From NCBI RefSeq assembly GCF_030811715.1, contig NZ_JAUSRH010000018.1:1-64000 (forward strand): a DNA stretch of 64,000 nt, given 5' to 3'. This stretch comes from Sinomonas atrocyanea (GTDB lineage: Bacteria > Actinomycetota > Actinomycetes > Actinomycetales > Micrococcaceae). The notes beneath the pieces were generated by a model. The model had not been told where the DNA came from. It did not search any database and saw only the letters and a list, made by a program, of their open reading frames with translations. Below, in pieces: positions 31,741-40,318 of the stretch. Position numbers and translations under genes: made by a program. How positions within the stretch are numbered: the stretch's first letter is position 1; each line of letters begins with the position of its first letter.

Positions 31741-33957
31741 ATGGACCCCCTGCACCTGCGCGCCGCCGGCACCAGCGTCCTCGTCGCCTTCCACTCCGGG
31801 GAGGTCGAGATCGTCCACTGGGGCGCCGACCTCGGCGACTCCCTCCCCGACCTCGACCTCCTGACTCCGCCGATCCCGCATTCGGCGCTGGACGTGCCGG
31901 TGATCGCGGGGCTCCTTCCGCAGTCATCGTCGGGCTGGCCGGGCCGCCCAGGGCTGCGCGGGTCACGGCTGGCCCTCTCGGGCACTGCAGGTGGGGGCGC
32001 GCACGACGGCGCGGTGCCCGGCTTCGCGTTCTCGCCCGCCCTCCGCGTGGTCTCGGCCGAGGCGACACCGGGCGGGCGCGGGGCGCGGATCGTCCAGGCC
32101 GACCCCGACGCAGGCGTGCAGGTGATCTCGGAGCTCACGCTGCACAGCGGGGGGCTCCTCGAGCTCTCCCACGAGCTGGCGAACACCGGGACCACCCCCT
32201 ACTGCCTCGACGAGCTCGGCACCGTGCTCCCGGTGCCGGGGGAGGCCGTCGAGCTCCTGGACCTCACGGGGCGCTGGTGCCGCGAGAACCATCCGCAGCG
32301 GCACCGCGTCGGCCAGGGCACGTGGGTCCGCTCGGGCCGCCACGGGCGCACGGGCCATGACTCCTCGCTCCTCCTTGCTGCCGGCTCCGCCGGCTTCTCC
32401 AACCGCGCGGGCCGGGTCTGGGCCGTGCACTTCGCCTGGTCCGGCAACCACGAGCAGTACCTCGACTCGCTCGCCGACGGGCGCCGGACACTCGGTGCGG
32501 CGGAGCTGCTGGGCCCGGGCGAGGTGGTCCTCGCCCCCGGGGAGGCCTACCGCACCCCCACCCTGTACGCGGCCTTCTCCGACCGCGGCCTCGACGGGAT
32601 CACCGAGGCCTTCTACGCGTGGTTCCGGGCACGGCCCAGCCACGTCGGCACCACCGCCGGCCGCGTCCGCCCTGTCGTGCTCAACACCTGGGAGGCCGTG
32701 TACTTCGACCACCGGCTCGAGCCGCTGCTCGAGCTCGCCGAGTCCGCTGCCGAGCTCGGCGTGGAGCGCTTCGTCCTCGACGACGGCTGGTTCCGGGGGC
32801 GCCGCGACGACCACGCGGGCCTCGGGGACTGGTACGTCGACGAGACCGTGTGGCCCGAGGGACTGACGCCGCTGATCGAGAGGGTCACCGGCCTGGGCAT
32901 GGAGTTCGGGCTGTGGGTCGAGCCCGAGATGGTCAACCTCGACTCCGACGTGGCCCGGGCCCATCCCGACTGGATCGTGCGCCCGACCGCTGCGGCGGCC
33001 GCCGACGGCGGCAGGCTCCCCCTCGAGTGGCGGCACCAGCACATCCTCGACCTGGCGAACCCGGACGCCTGGCAGTACACCTACGACCGCCTCGATGCCC
33101 TCCTGGGCGAGAACGACATCGCGTACCTGAAGTGGGACCAGAACCGCGACCTGACCGAGCACGGCCACGCCGGCCGGCCCTCGGTGCACGAGCAGACCCT
33201 CGCCGCCTACCGACTCTTCGACGCGCTCCGGGCCGCCCACCCGCACGTCGAGATCGAGTCCTGCTCCTCCGGCGGGGCCCGGGTGGACCTCGGCATCCTC
33301 GCCCGCACGGACCGAGTGTGGGCCTCGGACTGCAACGACGCCCTCGAACGCCAGACCATCCAGCGCTGGACCCAGGCCGTCCTGCCGCCCGAGCTCGTGG
33401 GCGCCCACGTCGGGCCCACGCATTCGCACACGACCGGCCGCGTCCACGACATCTCGTTCCGGGCCATCACCGCCCTGTTCGGCCACTTCGGCCTGGAGTG
33501 GGACATCCGCCAGGCCACCCCGGCCGAACGCGAGACGCTCCGGCGCGCCATCGCGCTCTACAAGCGCCACCGCGGCCTGATCCACTCGGGCGTCCGGATC
33601 AACGCAGACCTCGGCGAACCCAACCTCCGGCTGCACGGCGTCGTCTCCCAGAGCGGCACCGAGGGACTCTTCGCAGCCGTCTCCCTGGGCACCCTCATGG
33701 CGGAGGCTCCCGGACGGGTCGCTGTGCCCGGGCTCGACCCCGAGCGGACCTACCGGGTGCGCGCGGCGCTCCCGACACCCGAGGACGCCGACTGGGCCGA
33801 CAGCTTCACCCAGACCGCGCCCCCGCGATGGATCGCCGCGGGGGCCACGGCGTCCGGCCGATTCCTCGCCGAGGTCGGTCTGCCCCTGCCGATCCTCCGC
33901 CCGGAGCACGCGCTCCTGATCGAGGCCAAGGTCACAGAACAGTCCGTTTCTGATTAG
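31741..33957 (+). CDS. alpha-galactosidase, GH36
   Basis: Hydrolyses terminal alpha-galactosides such as melibiose, raffinose or stachyose. At 738 aa it has the GH36 layout: N-terminal beta-supersandwich (about 1-320), catalytic TIM barrel and C-terminal beta domain. The barrel shows FVLDDGWFRGRRDD, LWVEPEMVNLDSD, the nucleophile D466 in YLKWDQNRD and the acid/base D530 in VWASDCND after ESCSSGGARVDLG. There is no signal peptide, so it acts on sugars already taken up. It diverges from a LacI regulator and is followed after 110 bp by the beta-galactosidase gene; the operator of the latter overlaps the galA stop codon. Confidence 0.93.
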   Translation: MDPLHLRAAGTSVLVAFHSGEVEIVHWGADLGDSLPDLDLLTPPIPHSALDVPVIAGLLPQSSSGWPGRPGLRGSRLALSGTAGGGAHDGAVPGFAFSPALRVVSAEATPGGRGARIVQADPDAGVQVISELTLHSGGLLELSHELANTGTTPYCLDELGTVLPVPGEAVELLDLTGRWCRENHPQRHRVGQGTWVRSGRHGRTGHDSSLLLAAGSAGFSNRAGRVWAVHFAWSGNHEQYLDSLADGRRTLGAAELLGPGEVVLAPGEAYRTPTLYAAFSDRGLDGITEAFYAWFRARPSHVGTTAGRVRPVVLNTWEAVYFDHRLEPLLELAESAAELGVERFVLDDGWFRGRRDDHAGLGDWYVDETVWPEGLTPLIERVTGLGMEFGLWVEPEMVNLDSDVARAHPDWIVRPTAAAAADGGRLPLEWRHQHILDLANPDAWQYTYDRLDALLGENDIAYLKWDQNRDLTEHGHAGRPSVHEQTLAAYRLFDALRAAHPHVEIESCSSGGARVDLGILARTDRVWASDCNDALERQTIQRWTQAVLPPELVGAHVGPTHSHTTGRVHDISFRAITALFGHFGLEWDIRQATPAERETLRRAIALYKRHRGLIHSGVRINADLGEPNLRLHGVVSQSGTEGLFAAVSLGTLMAEAPGRVAVPGLDPERTYRVRAALPTPEDADWADSFTQTAPPRWIAAGATASGRFLAEVGLPLPILRPEHALLIEAKVTEQSVSD

Positions 33958-33976
33958 TTCTGTACGTTTCTGTTCG
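33947..33976. promoter_or_regulatory. three phased 10-bp direct repeats (putative DeoR operator A)
   Basis: TTTCTGATTA (33947-33956), GTTCTGTACG (33957-33966) and TTTCTGTTCG (33967-33976) lie head to tail with a strict 10-bp period. Helically phased TTTC-type direct repeats are the usual operator form of DeoR-family repressors. The array overlaps the galA TAG codon and the -35 region for the beta-galactosidase gene. TACCCT at 33984-33989 is the likely -10. Confidence 0.65.
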
Positions 33977-33990
33977 GATCGCCTACCCTA

Positions 33991-34006
33991 GGTGACGGCG
34001 GTCACA
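33991..34006. promoter_or_regulatory. Crp/GlxR-like site upstream of the beta-galactosidase gene
   Basis: GGTGACGGCGGTCACA fits TGTGA-N6-TCACA at 9 of 10 positions. It begins 14 bp after the 10-bp repeat array and lies at or just after the inferred start point, a position that suits repression. Confidence 0.6.
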
Positions 34007-34067
34007 CTCAGTACCCATCGAGCGTGACCGCCCACCAAGCCCTTCCGAGCAAGAGACAGGCCTCCTG

Positions 34068-36155
34068 ATGGACATGACCGATCTCACCCGCCGCCTCGGC
34101 GACGGGGCACCCCGCATCGCCTTCGGCGCGGACTACAACCCGGAGCAGTGGCCCGAGGAGGTGTGGGAACGGGACGTCGAGCTCATGCGGGAGGCAGGCG
34201 TCAACCTCGTCAGCCTCGGCATCTTCTCGTGGGCCCTCCTCGAGCCCGAGGAAGGCCGGTACGAGTTCGGCTGGCTCGACCGGGTGATGGATCTCCTGCA
34301 CACCCACGGCATCGCGGTGGACCTCGCCAACGCGAGCGCCTCCCCGCCACCGTGGTTCACCGTGAGGTACCCGGACTCCGCTCCCGTCAGCGCGGATGGC
34401 GTCCGCCAGACCCATGGTTCCCGCCAGGCCTTCGCTGCCTGCTCGCCGGACTACCGGCGCGCCGCCGCGGCGCTGACCACCGCGATCGCCGAGCGCTACT
34501 CAGGCCACCCGGCGCTGGCGATGTGGCACGTGCACAACGAGTACGGCTGCCACAACCAGCCCGACTACGGACCGCACGCCGCGCGCGGCTTCCGGGCCTG
34601 GCTCGAGCGCCGGTACGGCACGCTGGAGGCTCTCAACGATGCCTGGGGAACGGCGTTCTGGTCCCAGCACTACTACGCCTGGGCGGAGATCATGCCGCCG
34701 CGGCGCTCGGGCACCTGGGTCAACCCCACGCACCAGCTGGACTTCGCGCGCTTCTCCTCCGACTCGCTCCTCGAGTGCTTCGAGGCCGAGGCCGCGATCA
34801 TCCGGGCACATTCGGACAAGCCCGTCACCACCAACTTCATGGGCACCAACATGGGACTGGCCGCACCGATCGACTACTGGCGCTGGTCCGCGAGCATGGA
34901 CATCGTCTCCAACGACCACTACCTCATCGCGGAGGACGTGCGGAACTACCAGGACCTCGCCCTCACGGCCGACCTGACGCGGGGCTGGGCGGGCGGGCGC
35001 CCGTGGCTGCTCATGGAGCACTCGACCTCGGCCGTGAACTGGCAGCCGCGCAACATCGCCAAGGCGCCGGGCGAGATGCTCCGCAACTCCTTCCAGCACC
35101 TGGCCAGGGGCGCGGACGGGATCATGTTCTTCCAGTGGCGCGCCTCCCGGGCCGGCGCCGAGAAGTACCACTCGGGCATGGTCCCCCACGCCGGTACGGA
35201 CACCAAGGTCTGGCGGGAGGTCGTCGAACTCGGGAAGGCTCTGCGCTCGGCCTCCGAGGTCGCGGGGTCGCGGGTGGCGGCGGAGGCGGCGCTCCTCTTC
35301 GACACCGATGCCCGCTGGGGCGCCGAGCTCGACTCCCATCCGAGCATCGAGGCCCAGCCCGTCCGCGAACTGCGCGATTGGCACGACGCGCTCTACCGCC
35401 GCGGCGTCACGGCGGACGTCCGGCAGAGCACCGACGACCTCTCCGCCTACCGCCTCGTCGTCGCCCCGATGCTCTACCTCGTCACAGCGGAGGGCGCCGC
35501 GAACCTGCACCGGTACGTCGAGGGCGGTGGCACGCTCGTGCTGACGTACTTCTCGGGCATCGTCGACGAGCACGACCACATCATCATGGATCCCGTCGCG
35601 GGGCGCGGCTACCCGGGCGCGTTCCGGGACCTGCTCGGCGTCGAGATCGAGGAGTTCTTCCCCCTTCGCGCCGCGGAGACAGTGCGGCTGGGGACCGGGC
35701 GCGGCCGCCGCTGGAGCGAGCTCGGCCGCGCCACCGGGGCAGAGGTCCTGGCCCGCTTCGAGGAGGGGCCGACGGCGGGGTCCCCCGCCGTGACGCGCAA
35801 CGCCGCCGGCGCCGGGCACGCCTACTACGTCGCCACGTCCCCCGATGCCGAAGCGCTCGCCGCGTTCCTCCCCCGCGTGCTCGAGGACGCCGCACTGGGC
35901 CCGGCGGCCCCCACGGCAGCGGGCCACGATCTCGAGGTCGTCCTGCGGGTCTCGGAGGATGCGTCCTGGCTCTTCGCCATCAACCACGGCGCCCACGATG
36001 CCCGGGTGCCCGCCAGCGGCACAGAACTGCTCTCGGGCACCTCCGTCAGCGGCGAGCTGACTGTGCCCGGCGGCGCGGTCGCCGTCGTGCGCCTGGCGGA
36101 CGACAGCGGAGCCGGACCCGGAAAGGTCACGGGACGATCAAGCTTTCGTTCCTGA
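34068..36155 (+). CDS. beta-galactosidase, GH42
   Basis: Cleaves beta-galactosides, in GH42 often galacto-oligosaccharides from plant galactan. At 695 aa it has the typical barrel opening IAFGADYNPEQWPEEVWERD, the acid/base E158 in WHVHNEYG, the nucleophile E317 in WLLMEHSTSAVNWQ, then the trimerisation domain (LLFDTDARWGAELD ...) and a C-terminal beta domain. The Cys cluster that binds zinc in Thermus A4 is not kept. There is no signal peptide, so it is cytoplasmic. It lies between galA and the transporter genes, each with its own promoter. Rare AT-rich stretches flank it only at the operators. Confidence 0.93.
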   Translation: MDMTDLTRRLGDGAPRIAFGADYNPEQWPEEVWERDVELMREAGVNLVSLGIFSWALLEPEEGRYEFGWLDRVMDLLHTHGIAVDLANASASPPPWFTVRYPDSAPVSADGVRQTHGSRQAFAACSPDYRRAAAALTTAIAERYSGHPALAMWHVHNEYGCHNQPDYGPHAARGFRAWLERRYGTLEALNDAWGTAFWSQHYYAWAEIMPPRRSGTWVNPTHQLDFARFSSDSLLECFEAEAAIIRAHSDKPVTTNFMGTNMGLAAPIDYWRWSASMDIVSNDHYLIAEDVRNYQDLALTADLTRGWAGGRPWLLMEHSTSAVNWQPRNIAKAPGEMLRNSFQHLARGADGIMFFQWRASRAGAEKYHSGMVPHAGTDTKVWREVVELGKALRSASEVAGSRVAAEAALLFDTDARWGAELDSHPSIEAQPVRELRDWHDALYRRGVTADVRQSTDDLSAYRLVVAPMLYLVTAEGAANLHRYVEGGGTLVLTYFSGIVDEHDHIIMDPVAGRGYPGAFRDLLGVEIEEFFPLRAAETVRLGTGRGRRWSELGRATGAEVLARFEEGPTAGSPAVTRNAAGAGHAYYVATSPDAEALAAFLPRVLEDAALGPAAPTAAGHDLEVVLRVSEDASWLFAINHGAHDARVPASGTELLSGTSVSGELTVPGGAVAVVRLADDSGAGPGKVTGRSSFRS

Positions 36156-36178
36156 TCTTTTCTGAACGTTTTCGAACA
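36149..36178. promoter_or_regulatory. three phased 10-bp direct repeats (putative DeoR operator B)
   Basis: TTCCTGATCT (36149-36158), TTTCTGAACG (36159-36168) and TTTTCGAACA (36169-36178) repeat with a 10-bp period and match operator A. The array overlaps the stop codon of the beta-galactosidase gene. TACTAT (36181-36186) directly after it is a good -10 for the transporter operon. Confidence 0.65.
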
Positions 36179-36192
36179 CCTACTATTTCCAG

Positions 36193-36208
36193 TGTGACGC
36201 AGGTCATA
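36193..36208. promoter_or_regulatory. Crp/GlxR-like site upstream of the sugar ABC operon
   Basis: TGTGACGCAGGTCATA fits TGTGA-N6-TCACA at 9 of 10 positions. The distance to repeat array B is 14 bp, exactly as at the beta-galactosidase promoter. Confidence 0.6.
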
Positions 36209-36240
36209 GAAGACCTCGTCCTTCACCCCAGGAGAAGCAC

Positions 36241-37545
36241 ATGAACACCCAGCGCAGCGGTTCCTCCTCGCTCACCTTCGATCGGAGGGCCCTGTTGAAG
36301 ACCCTCGGGATCGGCGCTGTCGGCCTCGCGGGCGTCCCGCTCCTCTCCGCCTGCACCGGCGGCTCGGCCCCCAGCGGCGGCAGCAGCAAGACCATGACCT
36401 TCGGTTCCTCCGCCTCGGACGATGTGCCCAAGCGCGCCTACCAGGCGGTCGTCGACGCCTTCCAGAAGAAGTCGGGCGACACGGTCACGACGAACACCGT
36501 CCCCCACAACGACTTCCAGAACAAGATCAACTCCTACCTCCAGGGCAGCCCCGACGACGCCTTCACGTGGTTCGCCGGCTACCGCATGCAGTACTACGCG
36601 GGCAAGGGGCTCCTCGCCCCGATCGACGACGTATGGGAGAAGATCGGCGCGAACTACTCCGATGCGCTCAAGAAGGCGTCCACCGGCCCCGACGGCAAGA
36701 TGTACTTCGTCCCCAACTACAACTACCCGTGGGGCTTCTTCTACCGGAAGAGCTTCTGGGCGCAGAAGGGCTACACCGTCCCGAAGACGTTCGACGAGCT
36801 CAAGACCCTCGCGGCCAAGATGAAGGGCGACGGCATCATCCCGATCGGCTTTGCCGACAAGGACGGCTGGCCGGCCATGGGCACGTTCGACTACATCAAC
36901 ATGCGCCTGAACGGGTACCAGTTCCACGTGGACCTGTGCGCGCACAAGGAGTCGTGGAACCAGCCCAAGGTGCAGTCCGTGTTCGACACGTGGAAGGCGC
37001 TCCTGCCGTTCCAGGACCCGGGCGCCCTCGGCCAGACCTGGCAGGACGCCGCGAAGCTGCTCGGCGACAAGAAGACCGGCATGTACCTGCTCGGCTCCTT
37101 CGTCACGCAGCAGTTCACCGATCCGGCGGTCCTCGCCGACATCGACTTCTTCCCCTTCCCGGAGATCGCGGTCGAGGGCCAGGACTCGATCGAGGCCCCG
37201 ATCGACGGCCTCCTCCTGTCCAAGAAGGGCGGACAGAACCAGGTCGCGAAGGACTTCCTCGCCTTCATGGGCACGCCGGAGGCGCAGAACGCGTACTACT
37301 CGGTCGACTCCTCGAACATCGCCACCGCCAAGGGCGCGGACACGTCCAAGTTCTCGGCCCTGAACAAGAAGTGCGCTGACGCGATCGCCGGTGCCAAGAA
37401 CATCAGCCAGTTCTTCGACCGGGACGCGCTGCCCGCGATGGCGAACAACGTGATGATCCCGGCGCTGCAGTCGTTCATCAAGGACGGCAGCGTGGACATC
37501 AAGAACCTTGAGTCCCAGGCCGCCGCGCTCTACGCCGCGCAGTAG
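36241..37545 (+). CDS. sugar ABC transporter substrate-binding lipoprotein
   Basis: A 434-aa family 1 extracellular solute-binding protein of the CUT1 class. The N-terminus has a twin-arginine-like motif (FDRRALLKTLGIG) and a lipobox (LLSAC, lipidated C38), so it is probably exported folded by Tat and anchored outside. The mature domain has the usual motifs YQAVVDAFQKKSGDTV and FTWFAGYRMQYYAGKGLL, and many aromatic residues that could stack on sugars (NYNYPWGFFYRKSFW). Its neighbours are galactosidases, so galacto-oligosaccharides or raffinose-type sugars are the likely ligands. AGGAG before the ATG is a good ribosome-binding site. Confidence 0.92.
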   Translation: MNTQRSGSSSLTFDRRALLKTLGIGAVGLAGVPLLSACTGGSAPSGGSSKTMTFGSSASDDVPKRAYQAVVDAFQKKSGDTVTTNTVPHNDFQNKINSYLQGSPDDAFTWFAGYRMQYYAGKGLLAPIDDVWEKIGANYSDALKKASTGPDGKMYFVPNYNYPWGFFYRKSFWAQKGYTVPKTFDELKTLAAKMKGDGIIPIGFADKDGWPAMGTFDYINMRLNGYQFHVDLCAHKESWNQPKVQSVFDTWKALLPFQDPGALGQTWQDAAKLLGDKKTGMYLLGSFVTQQFTDPAVLADIDFFPFPEIAVEGQDSIEAPIDGLLLSKKGGQNQVAKDFLAFMGTPEAQNAYYSVDSSNIATAKGADTSKFSALNKKCADAIAGAKNISQFFDRDALPAMANNVMIPALQSFIKDGSVDIKNLESQAAALYAAQ

Positions 37546-37629
37546 GCAACGCCCACAACGCAGCGACCTTTCGGCACGGGCGGATGCCGCTCCGCCCGCG
37601 CCGGGCCCTCCCACCGCAGGAAAATCACC

Positions 37630-38541
37630 ATGCCCACCACCCGCCGCAAAGTCCGCCGGCTCTCGACCCGGGACAGGATCGTCCTGACCCTCATGGTCGC
37701 GGTCCCGACGCTCATCGAGCTCGCCTTCGTCTGGCTGCCCACGCTCTTCTCGATCGGCCTCTCCTTCACCCGCTGGAACGGCCTCGACGTCAACGACATC
37801 CACGCCACAGGGACCGACAACTACGCCTTCGTGTTCAAGGACTACCCGCCGTTCTGGCCCGCGGTCCAGCACAACGTCCTGTGGCTCGTCTTCCTCGCGC
37901 TCATCGCCACGCCGCTGGGCCTCCTGCTCGCGGTGCTCCTGGACCAGAAGATCCGCGGAAGCCGGATCTACCAGAGCATCTTCTTCGCACCGGTCATGCT
38001 CTCCCTCGCGCTCGTCGGCGTCATCTGGCAGCTGTTCTACCAGCGCGACAACGGGCTGCTGAACTTCCTCCTCGGAACTGCGGGGACGCCGTCGGCCGTC
38101 GACTGGTTCGGCGACAGCAGCGTCAACATCTGGGCCGCCCTCATCGCCGCGACCTGGCGCCATTCCGGCTACGTCATGCTCCTGTATCTGGCCGGGCTCA
38201 AGGGCGTGGATCCGGCCCTGAAGGAGGCTGCCGCCCTCGACGGAGCGAATGCGGCCCAGACCTTCTTCCGCGTCATCTTCCCGGCCATGCGGCCCATCAA
38301 CATCGTCATCGTGGTGATCACGATCATCGAGTCGCTGCGCGCGTTCGACATCGTCTACGTGATCAACCGCGGCACCAACGGCCTCGAGCTCATCTCGGCC
38401 CTCGTCATCCAGAACCTCGTCGGCGAAGGCCAGGTGATCGGCGTCGGCTCCGCCCTCGCGACGATCCTGCTCGTCATCTCCCTCGTGCCGATCACGTTCT
38501 ACCTCTCGCGCACCTTCGGGAAGGAGGCCAAGGAATCATGA
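37630..38541 (+). CDS. sugar ABC transporter permease (MalF-like)
   Basis: A 303-aa CUT1 permease with six predicted membrane helices. The first is RIVLTLMVAVPTLIELAFVWLPTLFSIG; the EAA loop is KEAAALDGANAAQTFFRVIFPAMRP, which contacts the ATPase. The C-terminus overlaps the start of the next permease (ATGA), so the two subunits are translationally coupled. An AGGAAA ribosome-binding site precedes the ATG, 84 bp after the binding-protein gene. No ATPase gene is in the operon. Confidence 0.92.
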   Translation: MPTTRRKVRRLSTRDRIVLTLMVAVPTLIELAFVWLPTLFSIGLSFTRWNGLDVNDIHATGTDNYAFVFKDYPPFWPAVQHNVLWLVFLALIATPLGLLLAVLLDQKIRGSRIYQSIFFAPVMLSLALVGVIWQLFYQRDNGLLNFLLGTAGTPSAVDWFGDSSVNIWAALIAATWRHSGYVMLLYLAGLKGVDPALKEAAALDGANAAQTFFRVIFPAMRPINIVIVVITIIESLRAFDIVYVINRGTNGLELISALVIQNLVGEGQVIGVGSALATILLVISLVPITFYLSRTFGKEAKES

Positions 38542-39446
38542 CCACGCTCACGACTCCCCGTCTGGCCCGCACCGCCGCCGAGCCCGCGGGCTCGAGGCCC
38601 AGGCGCCACTACTCGACCCACATCGTGCTCATCGTCCTGGCCGTCATGTGGCTCCTGCCCCTGGGCTGGTCCCTCTACACCGCCCTGCGGCCCATCGAGT
38701 CGACCAACGCCCACGGCTACTTCAGCATCGCCGGCCCGTACAACTTCGACAACTTCGTCACGGCGTGGAACCAGGGCGGGTTCTCGAAGTACTTCTGGAA
38801 CTCGGCGCTCATCACCGTGCCCACCGTGGTGCTGACCCTGTTCTTCGCCTCGCTCATGGCGTTCGCGGTCAGCCGCGTGAGCTGGAAGTTCAACATCGCC
38901 CTGCTCATCCTGTTCACGGCCGGCAACCTGCTCCCGCCCCAGGTCCTCGCGGCACCGCTGTTCCAGATGTTCAAGCACCTCGAGCTGCCGTACTGGTTCA
39001 GCGACTCGGGCTCCCTGCTCAACACCTACATCTCGGTCATCGTCGTGGACACGGCGTTCCAGATCGGCTTCTGCACGTTCGTCCTGTCGAACTACATGAA
39101 GGCGCTCTCGCACGACCTCACCGAGGCCGCCCTCGTGGACGGCGCCGGGATCTGGACCCAGTACTGGTCCATCATCATGCCGCTGTGCCGGCCGGCGTTC
39201 GCGGCCCTTGGCACGCTCGAGGTCATCTTCATCTACAACGACTTCTTCTGGCCCCTGCTGTTCATCCAGAACGGCGACCGCCTCCCGGTGACCACCGCCA
39301 TCAACAACCTCCAGGGCGTCTTCCTCAGCAACTACAACCTGCTCGCGGCCGGCGCCACCATCACCGTCATCCCGACCCTCGTCATCTACCTCGTGCTGCA
39401 GCGCCAGTTCGTGGCGGGCCTGACGCTCGGCTCGAGCAAGGGCTGA
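38538..39446 (+). CDS. sugar ABC transporter permease (MalG-like)
   Basis: A 302-aa CUT1 permease, partner of the preceding gene. Six membrane helices are predicted (first HIVLIVLAVMWLLPLGWSLYT), and the EAA loop is TEAALVDGAGIWTQYWSIIMP. It ends with the common GLTLGSSKG tail of MalG-like proteins. The upstream part of this open frame overlaps the first permease in another frame and is not coding. The DeoR gene follows 2 bp after its stop, in the same operon. Confidence 0.92.
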   Translation: MTTLTTPRLARTAAEPAGSRPRRHYSTHIVLIVLAVMWLLPLGWSLYTALRPIESTNAHGYFSIAGPYNFDNFVTAWNQGGFSKYFWNSALITVPTVVLTLFFASLMAFAVSRVSWKFNIALLILFTAGNLLPPQVLAAPLFQMFKHLELPYWFSDSGSLLNTYISVIVVDTAFQIGFCTFVLSNYMKALSHDLTEAALVDGAGIWTQYWSIIMPLCRPAFAALGTLEVIFIYNDFFWPLLFIQNGDRLPVTTAINNLQGVFLSNYNLLAAGATITVIPTLVIYLVLQRQFVAGLTLGSSKG

Positions 39447-39448
39447 CG

Positions 39449-40228
39449 ATGCTTGCAGCAGCGCGCCACACCGCAATCCTCGACGCCGTCCAGCGCGAGG
39501 GCGTCGTGAAGGTCGCCGACCTCGCCCAGCGCCTCGGGGTCTCCGCGGTCACGATCCGCCGGGACATCGATGCCCTCAGCGACGCGGGACTGCTGACCCG
39601 CGTCCACGGCGGCGTCATGGTCCCCGGGGAAGGCGGAACGCACGAGCCCGGCTTCGCCCTCAAGTCGACCCAGAACCTCGAGGCGAAGGAGGCGATCGCC
39701 CTCGAGGCCGCGGCCCTCGTCACCGAGGACATGGCCGTGGGGGTGACCGCGGGCTCCACCACCTGGGTGCTCGCCAAGGCGCTCGCCGCCGGGCCCCGCA
39801 TCACCGTCCTGACGAACTCCGTGCGCGTCATGGAGGCCTTCAGCTCCTCGACGTCCGGCTCGACGGTGCTGCTCACCGGGGGCCAGCGCACGCCGTCGGA
39901 CGCCCTCGTCGGGCCGCTCGCGACCGCGTCGATCCGCTGCCTCCACCTCGACCTCCTCTTCCTGGGCGTCCACGGGATGGACGAGAACGCGGGCTTCACC
40001 ACACCGAACCTCCTCGAGGCGGAGGCCAACCAGGCGTTCGCCGCAGCGGCCCGGCGCGTCGTCGTCGTCGCAGACCACAGCAAGTGGGGCGTCCAGGGCA
40101 TCGGGAGCATCTGCGGGCTCGAGGAGGCGGACTGCCTCGTCACCGACAGCGGCCTGCCGCGCGCCGCGGTCTCGCACCTTCGGGACCGGATCCCCTCGGT
40201 GCGGGTCGCGGGCCATCCGGAGAGCTGA
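39449..40228 (+). CDS. DeoR/GlpR family transcriptional regulator
   Basis: A 259-aa repressor. The N-terminal winged helix (RHTAILDAVQREGVVKVADLAQRLG, VSAVTIRRDIDALSDAGLLTRVHGG) is the DeoR signature. The rest is the DeoRC sugar-phosphate sensor domain (VTAGSTTWVLAKAL, VLTNSVRVME, LVGPLATASIRCLHLDLLFLGVHGMDE, VVVVADHSKWGVQGIG). It is the last gene of the transporter operon, 2 bp after the permease, so it probably controls its own operon and the beta-galactosidase gene through the 10-bp repeat arrays. The effector is likely a galactose- or tagatose-type sugar phosphate, an inference from the family. Confidence 0.9.
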   Translation: MLAAARHTAILDAVQREGVVKVADLAQRLGVSAVTIRRDIDALSDAGLLTRVHGGVMVPGEGGTHEPGFALKSTQNLEAKEAIALEAAALVTEDMAVGVTAGSTTWVLAKALAAGPRITVLTNSVRVMEAFSSSTSGSTVLLTGGQRTPSDALVGPLATASIRCLHLDLLFLGVHGMDENAGFTTPNLLEAEANQAFAAAARRVVVVADHSKWGVQGIGSICGLEEADCLVTDSGLPRAAVSHLRDRIPSVRVAGHPES

Positions 40229-40251
40229 CCGGCGCTCCCCCGCGCACGACG

Positions 40252-40283
40252 GCGGCGCCTCGCCCGAGCGGGCGGGGCGCCGC
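40252..40283. terminator. hairpin terminator of the transporter-deoR operon
   Basis: Arms 40252-40266 and 40269-40283 (GCGGCGCCTCGCCCG against CGGGCGGGGCGCCGC) pair over 15 bp with one U-G wobble. The hairpin lies between convergent deoR and the cupredoxin gene and can serve both. Confidence 0.7.
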
Positions 40284-40318
40284 TGCCGCCATGGCCGGCA
40301 GGGCCGGGAAGGCGCCCG

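Noticed and set aside
37584-38537. Fused 620-codon permease frame
   Set aside because: The first half is the shifted frame of the first permease; the true second permease starts at 38538 with an ATGA overlap.
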